40,988 nucleotides of DNA from DASVRA01 sp036388855 (GCA_036388855.1 DASVRA010000009.1:1-40988); one strand, 5' to 3'. Shown: positions 1-11,754, numbered from the stretch's first letter. Numbers and translations: made by a program. Notes: generated by a model not told the origin, from the sequence alone.

Positions 1-346
1 GCCGCACTGCCCCATCCCCGGACCGCCGGCGTAACCCCCGCCGGCCTGCCGCCCGGCTCGCTAAGCCGGGCTCCCCGTTCGACCGCACTCCCGGCGGCAA
101 AGGTGCGGGCCCTGCCCCCTCCCACGCCGGAAGTCGTGAGCCTTGGCTTGAGAAAATCATAAGCTGCTGAAAACTCGAAATACTTTGACCGCGGGGTGGG
201 GGACGAACAGGGGGATCAGACCTTCCCACCGCGGAAAAGAGAGGGGGATGGGCGCGCGAGGTTCGCTTCTTGCAACACCGGAACGGCCGCCGGCGAAGGC
301 GCCGGATACCGGGCCAGGAGCAGCTGGCGGAACTGGAGGTCCGAGC
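1..346. other. Noncoding leader with strong hairpin
   Basis: I see no convincing gene in this stretch; the overlapping open frames are shadows of high G+C. It holds a perfect 8-bp hairpin at 51-71 (GCCCGGCT, loop CGCTA, AGCCGGGC) with no T-tract, and further GC-rich dyads around 26-44. A more A/T-rich patch at about 150-185 precedes a TTGACC at 185-190 that could be a -35 element, but no matching -10 is visible. The hairpin may end the transcript of a gene to the left of the window. Confidence 0.5.
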
Positions 347-517
347 ATGTCGGGGGTTTGGAAATCCTTCCTCGCGGACGAGAGGGCCGCAGCGGGCGTC
401 GAGTATGGTCTGGTCGCGGCGATGACCGCCGTGGCCGTCGTCGGCGCCGTCGCCCGGCTGGCGCCGGAACTGGTGGAGGTCTTCGCCGACATCGGCCGAA
501 AGATGCAGATCGACTGA
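347..517 (+). CDS. Flp/Fap-type pilin subunit
   Basis: A 56-residue protein of the Flp/Fap (type IVb, tad-type) pilin family. A short N-terminus (MSGVWKSFLADERAAAGVEY) leads into one hydrophobic helix of about 20 residues (GLVAAMTAVAVVGAVA) and a short polar tail. The G-V-E-Y-G-L motif, with the conserved Glu and Tyr after the prepilin peptidase site, is characteristic, and the length is normal for the family. The start was chosen because GGAGGT at 335-340 lies six bases upstream; the longer in-frame opening from 185 has no such signal and its extra residues are unlike a pilin. No tad/cpa assembly genes are nearby, so the subunit is an orphan here and would need machinery encoded elsewhere. 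Confidence 0.85.
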   Translation: MSGVWKSFLADERAAAGVEYGLVAAMTAVAVVGAVARLAPELVEVFADIGRKMQID

Positions 518-566
518 GCGTGCGCGTTGTGTGGCGGGCGCTCGGGTTGATTACCGCAGCCGGTGT

Positions 567-660
567 GACCCCTTCATTCTCTTGGCGGCCACTCCCGCCC
601 GGCGAAGATCATCCAAGAGGTGGAAGGGGGGCTGTCCTCGCGTGTGCGAGGCGGAGCGGA
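567..660 (+). repeat. Imperfect direct repeat, copy A
   Basis: This segment reappears at about 1802-1889 in the same orientation. The two copies share CTTGGCGGC, an identical 21-base core (608-628, starting ATCATCCAAGAGG) and a similar GC-rich end (CCTCG...TGTGCGA...GAGCGGA). The copies lie on either side of the nuclease gene at 800-1657. No coding potential is apparent. Confidence 0.7.
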
Positions 661-675
661 ACTCCCAAGGATCAC

Positions 676-690
676 GTATGCTGTCCCCGC
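676..690 (+). repeat. Short REP-like repeat GTATGCTGTCCC
   Basis: GTATGCTGTCCCCGC is found here, again at 37552-37567 and in inverted orientation at 38901-38918. Similarity to the last copy runs about ten bases further (CATCGCGCTGA here against TATTGCTGAA). It is a short dispersed repeat; see the cassette at 37552-38918. Confidence 0.55.
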
Positions 691-799
691 ATCGCGCTGA
701 TTGGTGCGACTCAGACGATGGGTAACCCGTTCCCATACCTTTGAGTTGACGGCTCGGCGCGTGTCGGCACAGGATCAGACCTCGCGGGGGAGTGCCAAA

Positions 800-1657
800 A
801 TGGCGAAGCTGCCGAAGAGGTTCATCGATCGGGTTCAGGGCCGGCTGAAGGGCTACCAGGTCATTGCCGCGTCGCACCGCAAGCGCGACGTCTCCGAGGC
901 GGACACCGTGACGGTGGTGAAGGACGTGCTCTCCGACATCTTCGGCTACGACAAGTATGCCGAGGTCACGAGCGAGCATCAGATCCGCGGCACTTATTGC
1001 GATCTCGCCATTCAGATCGAGGGCAAGGTGCGCTTCCTGATCGAGGTGAAGGGCGCCGGGTCCACGCTCGGGGACGCGCATCTGCGCCAGGCGGTGAACT
1101 ACGGCGCCCACAAGGGGGTGGAGTGGATCATCCTCACCAATGCGGTGGAGTGGCGGTTCTACCGGGTGATCTTCGCCCAGCCGATCAGTTGGGACGAGAT
1201 CACGCGCTTTTGCCTGCCGGAGCTGAACCCGCGCTCAGAGGCCGACCTGGAGAAATTGTTCCTGCTCGCGCGCGAAGGGTTGCCGAGCGACGCCATCAAC
1301 GCCTACCACCAGCAGCAGCAGGTGCTGAACCCGTTCGTGGCGGCGCAGGTGGTGCTGTCGGAGCCGGTGATCGGGGCGGTGCGGCGGGAGTTCCGGCGGT
1401 TGTTTCCGGAGGTGCGGGTGGAACCGGCCGACATTGCCGACCTGCTGGCCAACGGGGTGCTGAAACGTGACGTGGTGGACGGCGAGAAGGTCAAGGACGC
1501 CAAGCTGCGGCTGAGGAAGGCGGGGCAGAGGATCGAGCGAGCATCGAGGAAGGCGGATGCGGTCGCGACGGCGGCTGGTGGGGAACCGAATGTGGATCAG
1601 GCGCCGCCTGCGCCTTCTCCCCTTGCGGGAGAAGGTGGCCGCGAAGCGGCCGGATGA
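800..1657 (+). CDS. HSDR_N-type PD-(D/E)XK nuclease-like protein
   Basis: A 285-residue protein resembling the N-terminal nuclease domain of type I restriction HsdR subunits (HSDR_N families). The PD-(D/E)XK core is visible: Glu55 in the first helix, Asp68 (TYCDLAI), then Glu82-Val-Lys84 (FLIEVKG) and a following LRQAVNYGAH helix. No SF2 helicase motor is present and no hsdM or hsdS gene is nearby, so it is a stand-alone protein of unknown target. The start at 800 is preferred over 701 because GGGGGAG sits seven bases before it. The last dozen codons (reading PLAGEGGREAAG) lie inside a REP-like repeat, so the native C-terminus was probably altered by the repeat. A role in defence is possible but unproven. 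Confidence 0.75.
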   Translation: MAKLPKRFIDRVQGRLKGYQVIAASHRKRDVSEADTVTVVKDVLSDIFGYDKYAEVTSEHQIRGTYCDLAIQIEGKVRFLIEVKGAGSTLGDAHLRQAVNYGAHKGVEWIILTNAVEWRFYRVIFAQPISWDEITRFCLPELNPRSEADLEKLFLLAREGLPSDAINAYHQQQQVLNPFVAAQVVLSEPVIGAVRREFRRLFPEVRVEPADIADLLANGVLKRDVVDGEKVKDAKLRLRKAGQRIERASRKADAVATAAGGEPNVDQAPPAPSPLAGEGGREAAG

Positions 1658-1778
1658 GCGGTCGCGCGGACCTCGACGATCAGGTTGCGGCGGCGCCTGT
1701 AGGCCTACCCGGAGGGGCCGGTGCGACCCCTCATCCGGCGGGCTCGCGCCCGCCACCTTCTCCCGCAAGGGGAGAAGG
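1613..1778. repeat. Inverted pair of REP-like elements
   Basis: Two copies of one element face each other: 1613-1658 and 1730-1778. Each carries a 9-bp hairpin with CCTTCTCCC / GGGAGAAGG arms (1613-1621 with 1627-1635; 1756-1764 with 1770-1778), a second GC hairpin (GGCCGC/GCGGCC at 1637-1651; GGCGGG/CCCGCC at 1737-1754) and an outer GGATGAG or CTCATCC box. About 70 bases separate them. The arrangement matches REP/BIME elements moved by RAYT transposases, though no RAYT gene is in the window. The left copy supplies the last codons of the nuclease gene. Confidence 0.75.
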
Positions 1779-1801
1779 TTAGCTGGTGGTCTTCACGCTG
1801 G

Positions 1802-1889
1802 CCCCGTTCAACTTCTTGGCGGCGAGCGTCCGGGGGAAATCATCCAAGAGGTGGAAGGGAGCTCCCCTCGCTGTGCGATGCCGAGCGGA
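1802..1889 (+). repeat. Imperfect direct repeat, copy B
   Basis: Second copy of the repeat at 567-660, in the same orientation, with the shared 21-base core at 1839-1859. It lies between the REP pair and the end of the membrane/OB-fold gene. Confidence 0.7.
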
Positions 1890-1918
1890 GTGCCTGTTAG
1901 AAGCGCGACGAAGGGGGC

Positions 1919-2569
1919 TCACTTGAGAGAGCAGCCCTCAAGGCCGTATCCGCCCATGACAGATTCGCTGATTTTGTTGCACAAGAACGAGATCTTTTGT
2001 CCCTTCTTGAGCATACCAATCTTTTCGCCATCCTCAGACGAGAACGACGCTGTTACGGAATGTTGTAAGTAACCGTCCGTATAGCCGACAATTTCAAGGT
2101 TAGGATTGGTTGCTGTCCCACCGAAATCAGCAATGACTTCCTTGGAGAACATCACTCGGTGGCCGCCATATTTCTTGCCGGCGGCGATTTTGTTCTCGTC
2201 GAGTTCTTGCCAGAGGCCCTTTATCGAGGCGTCGATGATAGGAGCCACCGCAGTGTCAGCGGTCTTGCCCGTGTTGTTGAACGTGTCCGCGCTCATTGCT
2301 TCGCTGAAGGACTGAGTGCCCTTCGCCCACCCAAAACAGACAACGAGCGCAATGGCCCCCGTAATAATTCCTGCAATCGCCAGGGATCGGGACGGTCGGC
2401 GCAGGGCAATGAGGCCAAAAACGATGGCCAGCGGCGCAAGTAGCCACGAGACAAAGCCGATGATCGGGATGAAAGATAGCGCGAGCCCGATCAAGCCTAT
2501 GACGAAAGCGGCTTTGCCGAGTGCGTTATGGTCAGGCTTCACAGCCTGAGTTGCTGTCTGCGTGGACAC
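1919..2569 (-). CDS. DUF4190-like membrane protein with OB-fold tail
   Basis: A 216-residue protein of unknown function. Residues about 18-80 form three hydrophobic segments with the Gly-rich pattern of DUF4190 proteins (ALGKAAFVIGLIGLALSF; LAPLAIVFGLIAL; LAIAGIITGAIALVVCFGWA). After a linker, residues about 115-216 resemble the tRNA_anti-like OB-fold seen in small bacterial membrane proteins (LWQELDENKIAAGKKYGGHR ... VTASFSS ... KKGQKISFLCNK ... LEGCSL). The start is GTG at 2569, with GGGGGAGG upstream on the minus strand. The segment uses more A/T and more Asn, Lys, Ile and Ser codons than its neighbours, which with the adjacent repeats suggests horizontal acquisition. Domain names are recalled by pattern, not searched. 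Confidence 0.7.
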   Translation of the reverse strand: MSTQTATQAVKPDHNALGKAAFVIGLIGLALSFIPIIGFVSWLLAPLAIVFGLIALRRPSRSLAIAGIITGAIALVVCFGWAKGTQSFSEAMSADTFNNTGKTADTAVAPIIDASIKGLWQELDENKIAAGKKYGGHRVMFSKEVIADFGGTATNPNLEIVGYTDGYLQHSVTASFSSEDGEKIGMLKKGQKISFLCNKISESVMGGYGLEGCSLK

Positions 2570-2589
2570 TGTGACCTCCCCCTAGCGGG

Positions 2590-2621
2590 GGTATAAGAAG
2601 CTGCGGTCGCTTCGTAGTCAA
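2590..2621 (-). promoter_or_regulatory. Weak candidate promoter for 1919-2569
   Basis: On the minus strand TTGACT (2616-2621) and TATACC (2590-2595) lie just upstream of the ribosome binding site of the membrane/OB-fold gene. The spacer of 20 bases is longer than ideal, so this is only suggestive. Confidence 0.25.
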
Positions 2622-2781
2622 TTCCCGCTCTTGAGCTTCTTAACGGCTTCGTTGAGCGTGTTTCAGCCGTGGCCGACAGCCTTGGCTTTGGCCTCTTGCT
2701 TCACCAAGCATAAGGATAGGTGAGCAGGCTCCCAGAGTCCCCCCAAACCGCGGGGTTGCACTGGAGACCAGGAGCAGAGAC

Positions 2782-5187
<2,406 letters not shown>

Positions 5188-5306
5188 GATGATGCACTCC
5201 TGGGCCGGCGGGTTGCCCCCGCTCGGCAGCGTCGCGGCGTTTCAGTCCAACGGCGGCTGACTTTCCCGCTCCGCTCCGCCGGACTCACCCGGCGGCTTAT
5301 CGGATG

Positions 5307-5334
5307 ATGTGGCGGTTAACACCTGATGTTCAAG
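5307..5334 (-). promoter_or_regulatory. Sigma-32-like promoter for lon
   Basis: On the minus strand CTTGAA (5329-5334), 16 bases and CCACAT (5307-5312) match the heat-shock consensus CTTGAA-N13-17-CCCCAT with one mismatch. It would give a leader of about 110 bases before the lon start at 5187. Heat-shock control of lon is known in proteobacteria; its use here is inferred. Confidence 0.5.
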
Positions 5335-5483
5335 CTGGGCCGCAACGGGTGCGGCGAAGGGACTCGTGGATAAGGCGGTTTGGTAGGTGAGCAAGACGCG
5401 GCTTTTGCCGACGCAGCCGGTCGCGTGGGCGCTTCCCGCTTCCGCGCCCATGCATTACCTCCGCCGCCAAAGGAGTTCGCCGC

Positions 5484-6965
5484 ATGGAAATCCAGTTCGT
5501 CGCCCACGGCCCCGTCGAGGGTGAGCCGTTGTCGGCCGTCGGGGCGCTGGTCTTCGACGGGGCGGTGCTCGGCCCCGCCGCCGAGGCGCTGGACGACGCC
5601 GCGTCCGGCGCTCTCTCTCGCGCGCTCGCCGGCGGCCGCTTCACCGGGGGCAAGGGGCAGACGCTGGACATCGTCGCGCCCGCCGGGCTGCACGCCTCGC
5701 GCGTGGTGCTCGCCGGGGCGGGCAAGCCGGAGGATTTCGACTCCCTCGCCATCGAGGCCGCGGCGGCCTCCGCCTACGGCGCGGTGAAGACGAGCGGCGT
5801 CTCCGCGCTGGAACTGCGCCTGCCCGGCCTTGCGCCGGAGCAGGCGGCGCGCGCGGCGTTGGGCGTGCGGCTCGGCGCTTACCGCTTCGATCGCTACCGC
5901 ACGACCGAAAAGGCCGAGAAGAAGCCGTCGGTGACGCTCACCCGGATCGCCGTCGACGACCCGGACGCCGCCGCCGAGGCCTTCGCAGGTCTGGCCGCCG
6001 TGGCCGACGCCATCGCCTTCGCTCGCGACCTGGTTTCCGAGCCCGCGAACGTGCTTTATCCCGAAGAGTTCGCGCGCCGCGTGAAGTTGCTCGAAGAGCT
6101 CGGGCTGGAAGTCGAGGTGCTGGGCGAGGCCGAGATGGCGGGGCTCGGCATGGGCGCCCTGCTCGGCGTGGGCCAGGGCAGCGCGCGCGAGAGCCAGCTC
6201 GCGGTGATCCAGTGGCGTGGGGGAGGGGACTCCCCGCCGGTGGCGTTCGTCGGCAAGGGTGTGACGTTCGACACCGGCGGCATCTCGATCAAGCCCGCCG
6301 ACGGCATGGAAGAGATGAAGTTCGACATGGCCGGCGCCGCCGCCGTCGCCGGGGTCATGCACGCGCTGGCGGGCCGCAGGGCGAATGTGAACGCCGTGGG
6401 CGTGCTGGGGCTGGTGGAAAACATGCCGGGCTCCAACGCCCAGCGGCCAGGCGATGTGGTCACTTCGATGAGCGGCCAGACCATCGAGGTCATCAACACA
6501 GACGCGGAGGGGCGTCTCGTGCTGGCCGACGCGCTGCACTACACCGAGCAGCGGTTCAAGCCGAGGTTCATCGTCGACCTCGCCACCTTGACCGGCGCCA
6601 TGATCATCGCGCTCGGCCTCGACTACGCCGGCTGCTTCGCCACCGACGACGAGTTGGCCCGGGGGCTGCTGGCGGCGGCGAAGGCGGAAGGGGAGGGGCT
6701 TTGGCGCATGCCGCTGCCCGAGGCCTACGAGCGCCAGATCGATAGCCCGATCGCTGATGTGAAGAACGTCGGCGGCCGCCCGGGCGGCTCGATCACCGCC
6801 GCCTTGTTCCTGAAGCGGTTCGTCAGGCACACGCCCTGGGCCCACCTCGACATCGCGCCGACCGCCTGGAAGAAGGCGCCCGCCGCGCCGACGCAGCCCG
6901 AAGGCGCCACCGGCTACGGCGTGCGCCTGCTCAACCGGCTGGTAGCGGACCAGTACGAAAGCTAG
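5484..6965 (+). CDS. pepA: Leucyl aminopeptidase (M17 family)
   Basis: A 493-residue cytosolic leucyl aminopeptidase that removes N-terminal residues from peptides with two metal ions. The C-terminal catalytic domain carries the M17 signature NTDAEGRL at 338-345 and the full set of metal and active-site residues: Lys258, Asp263, Lys270, Asp281, Asp340, Glu342 and Arg344, each offset by 12 from E. coli PepA. The N-terminal macro-like domain covers about 1-160. AAAGGAG at 5469-5475 sits eight bases before the ATG. The gene is followed after nine bases by holC, a common linkage in proteobacteria. Some PepA proteins also bind DNA; nothing here shows that. Confidence 0.97.
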   Translation: MEIQFVAHGPVEGEPLSAVGALVFDGAVLGPAAEALDDAASGALSRALAGGRFTGGKGQTLDIVAPAGLHASRVVLAGAGKPEDFDSLAIEAAAASAYGAVKTSGVSALELRLPGLAPEQAARAALGVRLGAYRFDRYRTTEKAEKKPSVTLTRIAVDDPDAAAEAFAGLAAVADAIAFARDLVSEPANVLYPEEFARRVKLLEELGLEVEVLGEAEMAGLGMGALLGVGQGSARESQLAVIQWRGGGDSPPVAFVGKGVTFDTGGISIKPADGMEEMKFDMAGAAAVAGVMHALAGRRANVNAVGVLGLVENMPGSNAQRPGDVVTSMSGQTIEVINTDAEGRLVLADALHYTEQRFKPRFIVDLATLTGAMIIALGLDYAGCFATDDELARGLLAAAKAEGEGLWRMPLPEAYERQIDSPIADVKNVGGRPGGSITAALFLKRFVRHTPWAHLDIAPTAWKKAPAAPTQPEGATGYGVRLLNRLVADQYES

Positions 6966-6974
6966 CGTTGCCGC

Positions 6975-7423
6975 ATGGCTTGCGAGGTCTGGTTCTATCA
7001 TCTGGAGCGCACGGGCCTCGACCAAGCCCTGCCCGAACTCCTGAACAAGACCCTTCAGCGCGGCTGGCGCGCCCTCGTCCGCTCGCCCGATCCGCGGCGC
7101 ATCGAGCACCTCGACGGCTGGCTCTGGAGCTACCGCGACGACAGCTTTCTGCCCCACGGGTCGCCCCACGAACCCCTGGCGGAGCGCCAGCCGGTGCTGC
7201 TCACCACCGCAGAAGACGACAACCCCAACCATGCCCAGGCGCTTTTCCTGCTTGACGGCGCCGAGCCGGGCGGGCTTGACGGATTTGAGCGCTGCCTCAT
7301 CCTGTTCGATGGGGCCGATGCGGACGCGCTCGCGAGCGCGCGGGTCCGCTGGTCGGCGCTGAAGTCACAGGGCCTGCCGGTCTCCTACTGGCGGCAATCC
7401 CAGCGGGGGTGGGAAAAGCAGGC

Positions 7424-7427
<4 letters not shown>
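6975..7427 (+). CDS. holC: DNA polymerase III subunit chi
   Basis: A 150-residue HolC, the clamp-loader accessory subunit that links the polymerase III holoenzyme to single-stranded DNA-binding protein. Family features include the N-terminal VWFYHLERTGLDQALPELL, LQRGWRALVR, the LDGWLWSYRDDSFLPHG block and HAQALFLLDGAEP. Length is normal. It begins nine bases after the pepA stop with no clear ribosome binding site, so it is probably read from the pepA transcript. Its stop codon overlaps the ATG of the next gene (ATGA at 7424-7427), which couples translation to the lipoprotein. Confidence 0.93.
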
Positions 7428-9037
<1,610 letters not shown>

Positions 9038-9039
9038 GG

Positions 9040-9324
9040 ATGGGGGCGCTGCTCCCGCTGGCTGCGCTCGTCCTGATCAGTTGCGCCACCGAGCAGCCTG
9101 CCGCGCCTCCGCCTCCCGAGGCCCCGTCCGAGACCGGTATGTGCCGCACGGCCGAGTTCCAGTGGCTGGTCGGCCGCCGGCGCGGCGAGATTCCGCCCCT
9201 GCTGCCCCAGCCGGCGCGGGTCACCTGCACCAGTTGCGCGGTGACCATGGACCACAACCCGGGCCGGCTGAACATCTTCTACGACGAGGCCACCGGCGTG
9301 GTTCGTGAGGTGCGCTGCGGTTGA
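9040..9324 (+). CDS. I78-family inhibitor-like lipoprotein
   Basis: A 94-residue predicted lipoprotein. The signal peptide MGALLPLAALVLISC ends in a lipobox with Cys15. The mature domain resembles the I78 peptidase inhibitor family: an early Cys (TGMCRTAEFQWLVGRRRGEI), then VTMDHNPGRLNIFYDEATG and the terminal VREVRCG, with the first and last Cys probably paired. ATG at 9040 follows the stop of the proline-rich lipoprotein after two bases, so the two are co-transcribed and both probably reach the envelope. An inhibitor function is only by family; many members are uncharacterised. Confidence 0.75.
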   Translation: MGALLPLAALVLISCATEQPAAPPPPEAPSETGMCRTAEFQWLVGRRRGEIPPLLPQPARVTCTSCAVTMDHNPGRLNIFYDEATGVVREVRCG

Positions 9325-9403
9325 GGCGGGTTGGCGGGCGCGGGCCGTCCGTCTATAAGCCGCGCGCCTCCCCAACCCCTCAGAAGACACGGACCCGACC
9401 GCC

Positions 9404-9823
9404 ATGGCCGAGCGCACCTTTTCGATTCTCAAGCCCGACGCCACCGAGCGGAACCTGACCGGCCGCATCAACATGATGATCGAGGAGGCGGGGCTGCGCA
9501 TCGTCGCCCAGCGCCGCATCCGCATGACCCGCGAGCAGGCGGAGAAGTTCTATGAGGTCCACCGCGAACGGCCCTTCTATGGTGAACTCGTGGAGTTCAT
9601 GACCTCCGGCCCGGTGGTGGTCCAGGTGCTGGAGGGCGACAACGCCGTCGCCCGCTACCGCGAGGTGATGGGCGCCACCAACCCGGCGCAGGCGGCTGAA
9701 GGGACCATCCGCAAGGCCTTCGCCCGCTCGGTGGGCGAGAACTCGGTGCACGGCTCCGACAGCGCCGAAAACGCCCGTATCGAGATCGCCCAGTTCTTCG
9801 CCGACGAGGACATTCCCGGCTGA
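9404..9823 (+). CDS. ndk: Nucleoside diphosphate kinase
   Basis: A 139-residue Ndk, which transfers the gamma phosphate of ATP to nucleoside diphosphates through a phosphohistidine. The whole protein is the NDK domain: AERTFSILKPDA at the start, the ERPFYGELVEFMTSGP block, and the active-site signature NSVHGSDS at 113-120 with catalytic His116. Length is typical. It has its own 79-base upstream gap after the I78 gene, and the ATG lies in GACCGCCATGG without a strong ribosome binding site. The flavoenzyme gene follows after 19 bases. Confidence 0.98.
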   Translation: MAERTFSILKPDATERNLTGRINMMIEEAGLRIVAQRRIRMTREQAEKFYEVHRERPFYGELVEFMTSGPVVVQVLEGDNAVARYREVMGATNPAQAAEGTIRKAFARSVGENSVHGSDSAENARIEIAQFFADEDIPG

Positions 9824-9842
9824 CCGGCGCTACACTGGCGGC

Positions 9843-11252
9843 GTGACCAACCCGACGCCCCCGCCTGAAGTCATCGAGCGCCTGAAGGCGGCCCTGGGCC
9901 CGGACGGCTGGAGCGACGACCCCGCCCGCCTGGAGCCCAAGCTGGTCGAATGGCGCGGCCGCTGGCGCGGGAGCACGCCCTTGCTGGCGCTGCCCAGGAC
10001 CACGGAGCAGGTGGCTATGCTGGTCGGCATCTGCGCCGAGTTGGGGGTGGCGATCACCCCCCAAGGTGGCAACACCGGCCTCGTCGGCGGCCAGATACCT
10101 CAGGGCGAGGTCCTGCTGTCGCTCGAGCGGATGCGGCGGGTGCGGGAGGTCGCGCCACTCGACGACGTCGCGGTCGTTGAGGCGGGCGCTACCCTTGCCG
10201 AGGTCCACGCCGCCGCCCGCGAGGCCGGACGCATGTTCCCGCTCAGCCTCGCATCCGAAGGCAGCGCCACGGTCGGCGGCCTGACTTCCACCAATGCCGG
10301 CGGAACGGCGGTGCTGCGCTACGGGACCATGCGCGACCTGGTGCTGGGACTGGAGGCGGTGCTGCCCAACGGCGCGGTGTTCGCGGGCCTGAAACGCCTG
10401 CGCAAGGACAACACCGGCTACGACCTCAAGCAGCTGCTGATCGGCGCCGAAGGGACGCTCGGCGTGGTCACCGCCGCCAGCCTGAAGCTGTTCCCGATCC
10501 CCGCCTCCCGCGCCGCGGCCGTGGCCGGGCTCGCCCGCCCGCATGACGCGGTCGAACTCCTCGCGCGGGCCCGGGCCCAGGCCGGCGCCGGCGTGGAGGC
10601 GTTCGAGCTGATCGGCCGCACGGGCCTCGATTTCGTGCTGCGCCACATCGGCGGCCGCGAGCCGTTGGGGCAGGCGTTTGCGTGGACGGTGCTGGTCGAA
10701 GTCGCCGCGCCCGAACCGGGCGCCGCCGAGGCGGCGCTGGAGCGCATCCTGACCGACGCCTTCGAAGCGGGCCTGATCGCCGACGCGGCCGTGGCCCAGA
10801 GCGAGGCGCAGGCGCGCGCCTTCTGGGCGTTGCGCGAAAACCAGTCCGCCGGCCAGAAGCCGGAGGGGACGGTGTGGAAGCACGACGTCTCCGTGCCGCT
10901 CTCGCGGATCGCCGCGTTCATCGAGGAGGCGACAGTCGCGGTGCAGGCGGCCTTTCCCGGCGTGCGGGTGGTCGCCTTCGGACATGTCGGCGACGGCAAC
11001 GTCCACTTCGACGTGCTGCAGCCCGCCGGCGGTGACGGAGCCGCCCACTCCGCCGCGCGCGACAGCGGCTCGCGCCTGATCCACGACATCGTGGCCCGGC
11101 ACGATGGATCGATCTCCGCCGAGCACGGGCTGGGCAGCATGAAGTCGGCCGAGGCCCTGCGCTACAAGTCGCCGGTAGAAGTCGCGGCCATGCGCGCGGT
11201 CCGCGCCGCGCTCGACCCGAAGCGGATCATGAACCCGCGGGTGCTGTTCTGA
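9843..11252 (+). CDS. FAD-linked D-2-hydroxyacid dehydrogenase
   Basis: A 469-residue flavoprotein of the VAO/PCMH type (FAD_binding_4 plus FAD-oxidase_C), as in glycolate oxidase GlcD, D-lactate and D-2-hydroxyglutarate dehydrogenases. The FAD-binding part carries ITPQGGNTGLVGGQIP, LASEGSATVGGLTSTNAGGT and LLIGAEGTLGVVT. The C-terminal cap has the metal-binding motif GHVGDGNVHFD and the conserved EHGLGSMK. The substrate cannot be fixed from sequence; D-2-hydroxyglutarate dehydrogenase is the closest impression. The start is GTG at 9843, 19 bases after ndk. Such enzymes pass electrons to a flavoprotein or quinone acceptor, which is not encoded here. Confidence 0.88.
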   Translation: MTNPTPPPEVIERLKAALGPDGWSDDPARLEPKLVEWRGRWRGSTPLLALPRTTEQVAMLVGICAELGVAITPQGGNTGLVGGQIPQGEVLLSLERMRRVREVAPLDDVAVVEAGATLAEVHAAAREAGRMFPLSLASEGSATVGGLTSTNAGGTAVLRYGTMRDLVLGLEAVLPNGAVFAGLKRLRKDNTGYDLKQLLIGAEGTLGVVTAASLKLFPIPASRAAAVAGLARPHDAVELLARARAQAGAGVEAFELIGRTGLDFVLRHIGGREPLGQAFAWTVLVEVAAPEPGAAEAALERILTDAFEAGLIADAAVAQSEAQARAFWALRENQSAGQKPEGTVWKHDVSVPLSRIAAFIEEATVAVQAAFPGVRVVAFGHVGDGNVHFDVLQPAGGDGAAHSAARDSGSRLIHDIVARHDGSISAEHGLGSMKSAEALRYKSPVEVAAMRAVRAALDPKRIMNPRVLF

Positions 11253-11286
11253 GGCAGGACGCCCTCCGCCTCCGGAGCGGTGGGCC

Positions 11287-11712
11287 GTGATCGCGCGCGT
11301 TCCTCTCGCCGCCGCTGGCGTGGTCTGCCTGCGCGGCGGCGACGTGCTGCTGATCCGGCGGGGCTCGGCTCCCCGTCTGGGTGAATGGAGCCTGCCCGGC
11401 GGGCGGATCGAATGGGGAGAGCCGGCCGCCGCCGCGGCCTTGCGCGAGCTGCGGGAAGAAACCGGCGTCGAGGCCGAGATCCTGGGCCTGGTCGACGTGG
11501 TCGACGGCATCTTCCCCGCCGCGGCGGGCGAGCCCGAGCGCCACTACCTGCTGATCGACTATGCGGCGCGCTGGCTGTCGGGCGAGCCGTCGCCGGGCGA
11601 TGACGCGGCGGAGGCTCGGTTCTGGCCCCTGGAGCAGGCGCTTCGACAGGTCGAGTGGGAGGAGACTCGCCGCGTCATCGCCGAGGCGGCGGAGCGCTTC
11701 GGCCGCTCCTGA
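11287..11712 (+). CDS. Nudix hydrolase
   Basis: A 141-residue single-domain Nudix hydrolase that would cleave a nucleoside diphosphate linked to another group. The Nudix box is complete at 39-61: Gly39, Glu45, then R53-E-L-R-E-E-T-G60-V, fitting GX5EX7REUXEEXGU. The preceding LGEWSLPGGRIEWGEP is typical of ADP-ribose pyrophosphatase/MutT-like members. Substrate is not predictable. The start is GTG at 11287; GGAGCGG lies 8-14 bases upstream. It is probably co-transcribed with the flavoenzyme gene 34 bases before it. Confidence 0.88.
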   Translation: MIARVPLAAAGVVCLRGGDVLLIRRGSAPRLGEWSLPGGRIEWGEPAAAAALRELREETGVEAEILGLVDVVDGIFPAAAGEPERHYLLIDYAARWLSGEPSPGDDAAEARFWPLEQALRQVEWEETRRVIAEAAERFGRS

Positions 11713-11754
11713 CGCGGCGCGGTTCGTGGTATGATCCTGGCAGGGAGGCTCGCC

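Noticed and set aside
551..1111. Minus-strand 186-codon frame over the nuclease N-terminus
   Set aside because: Shadow of the PD-(D/E)XK gene, which has motif and start-site support.
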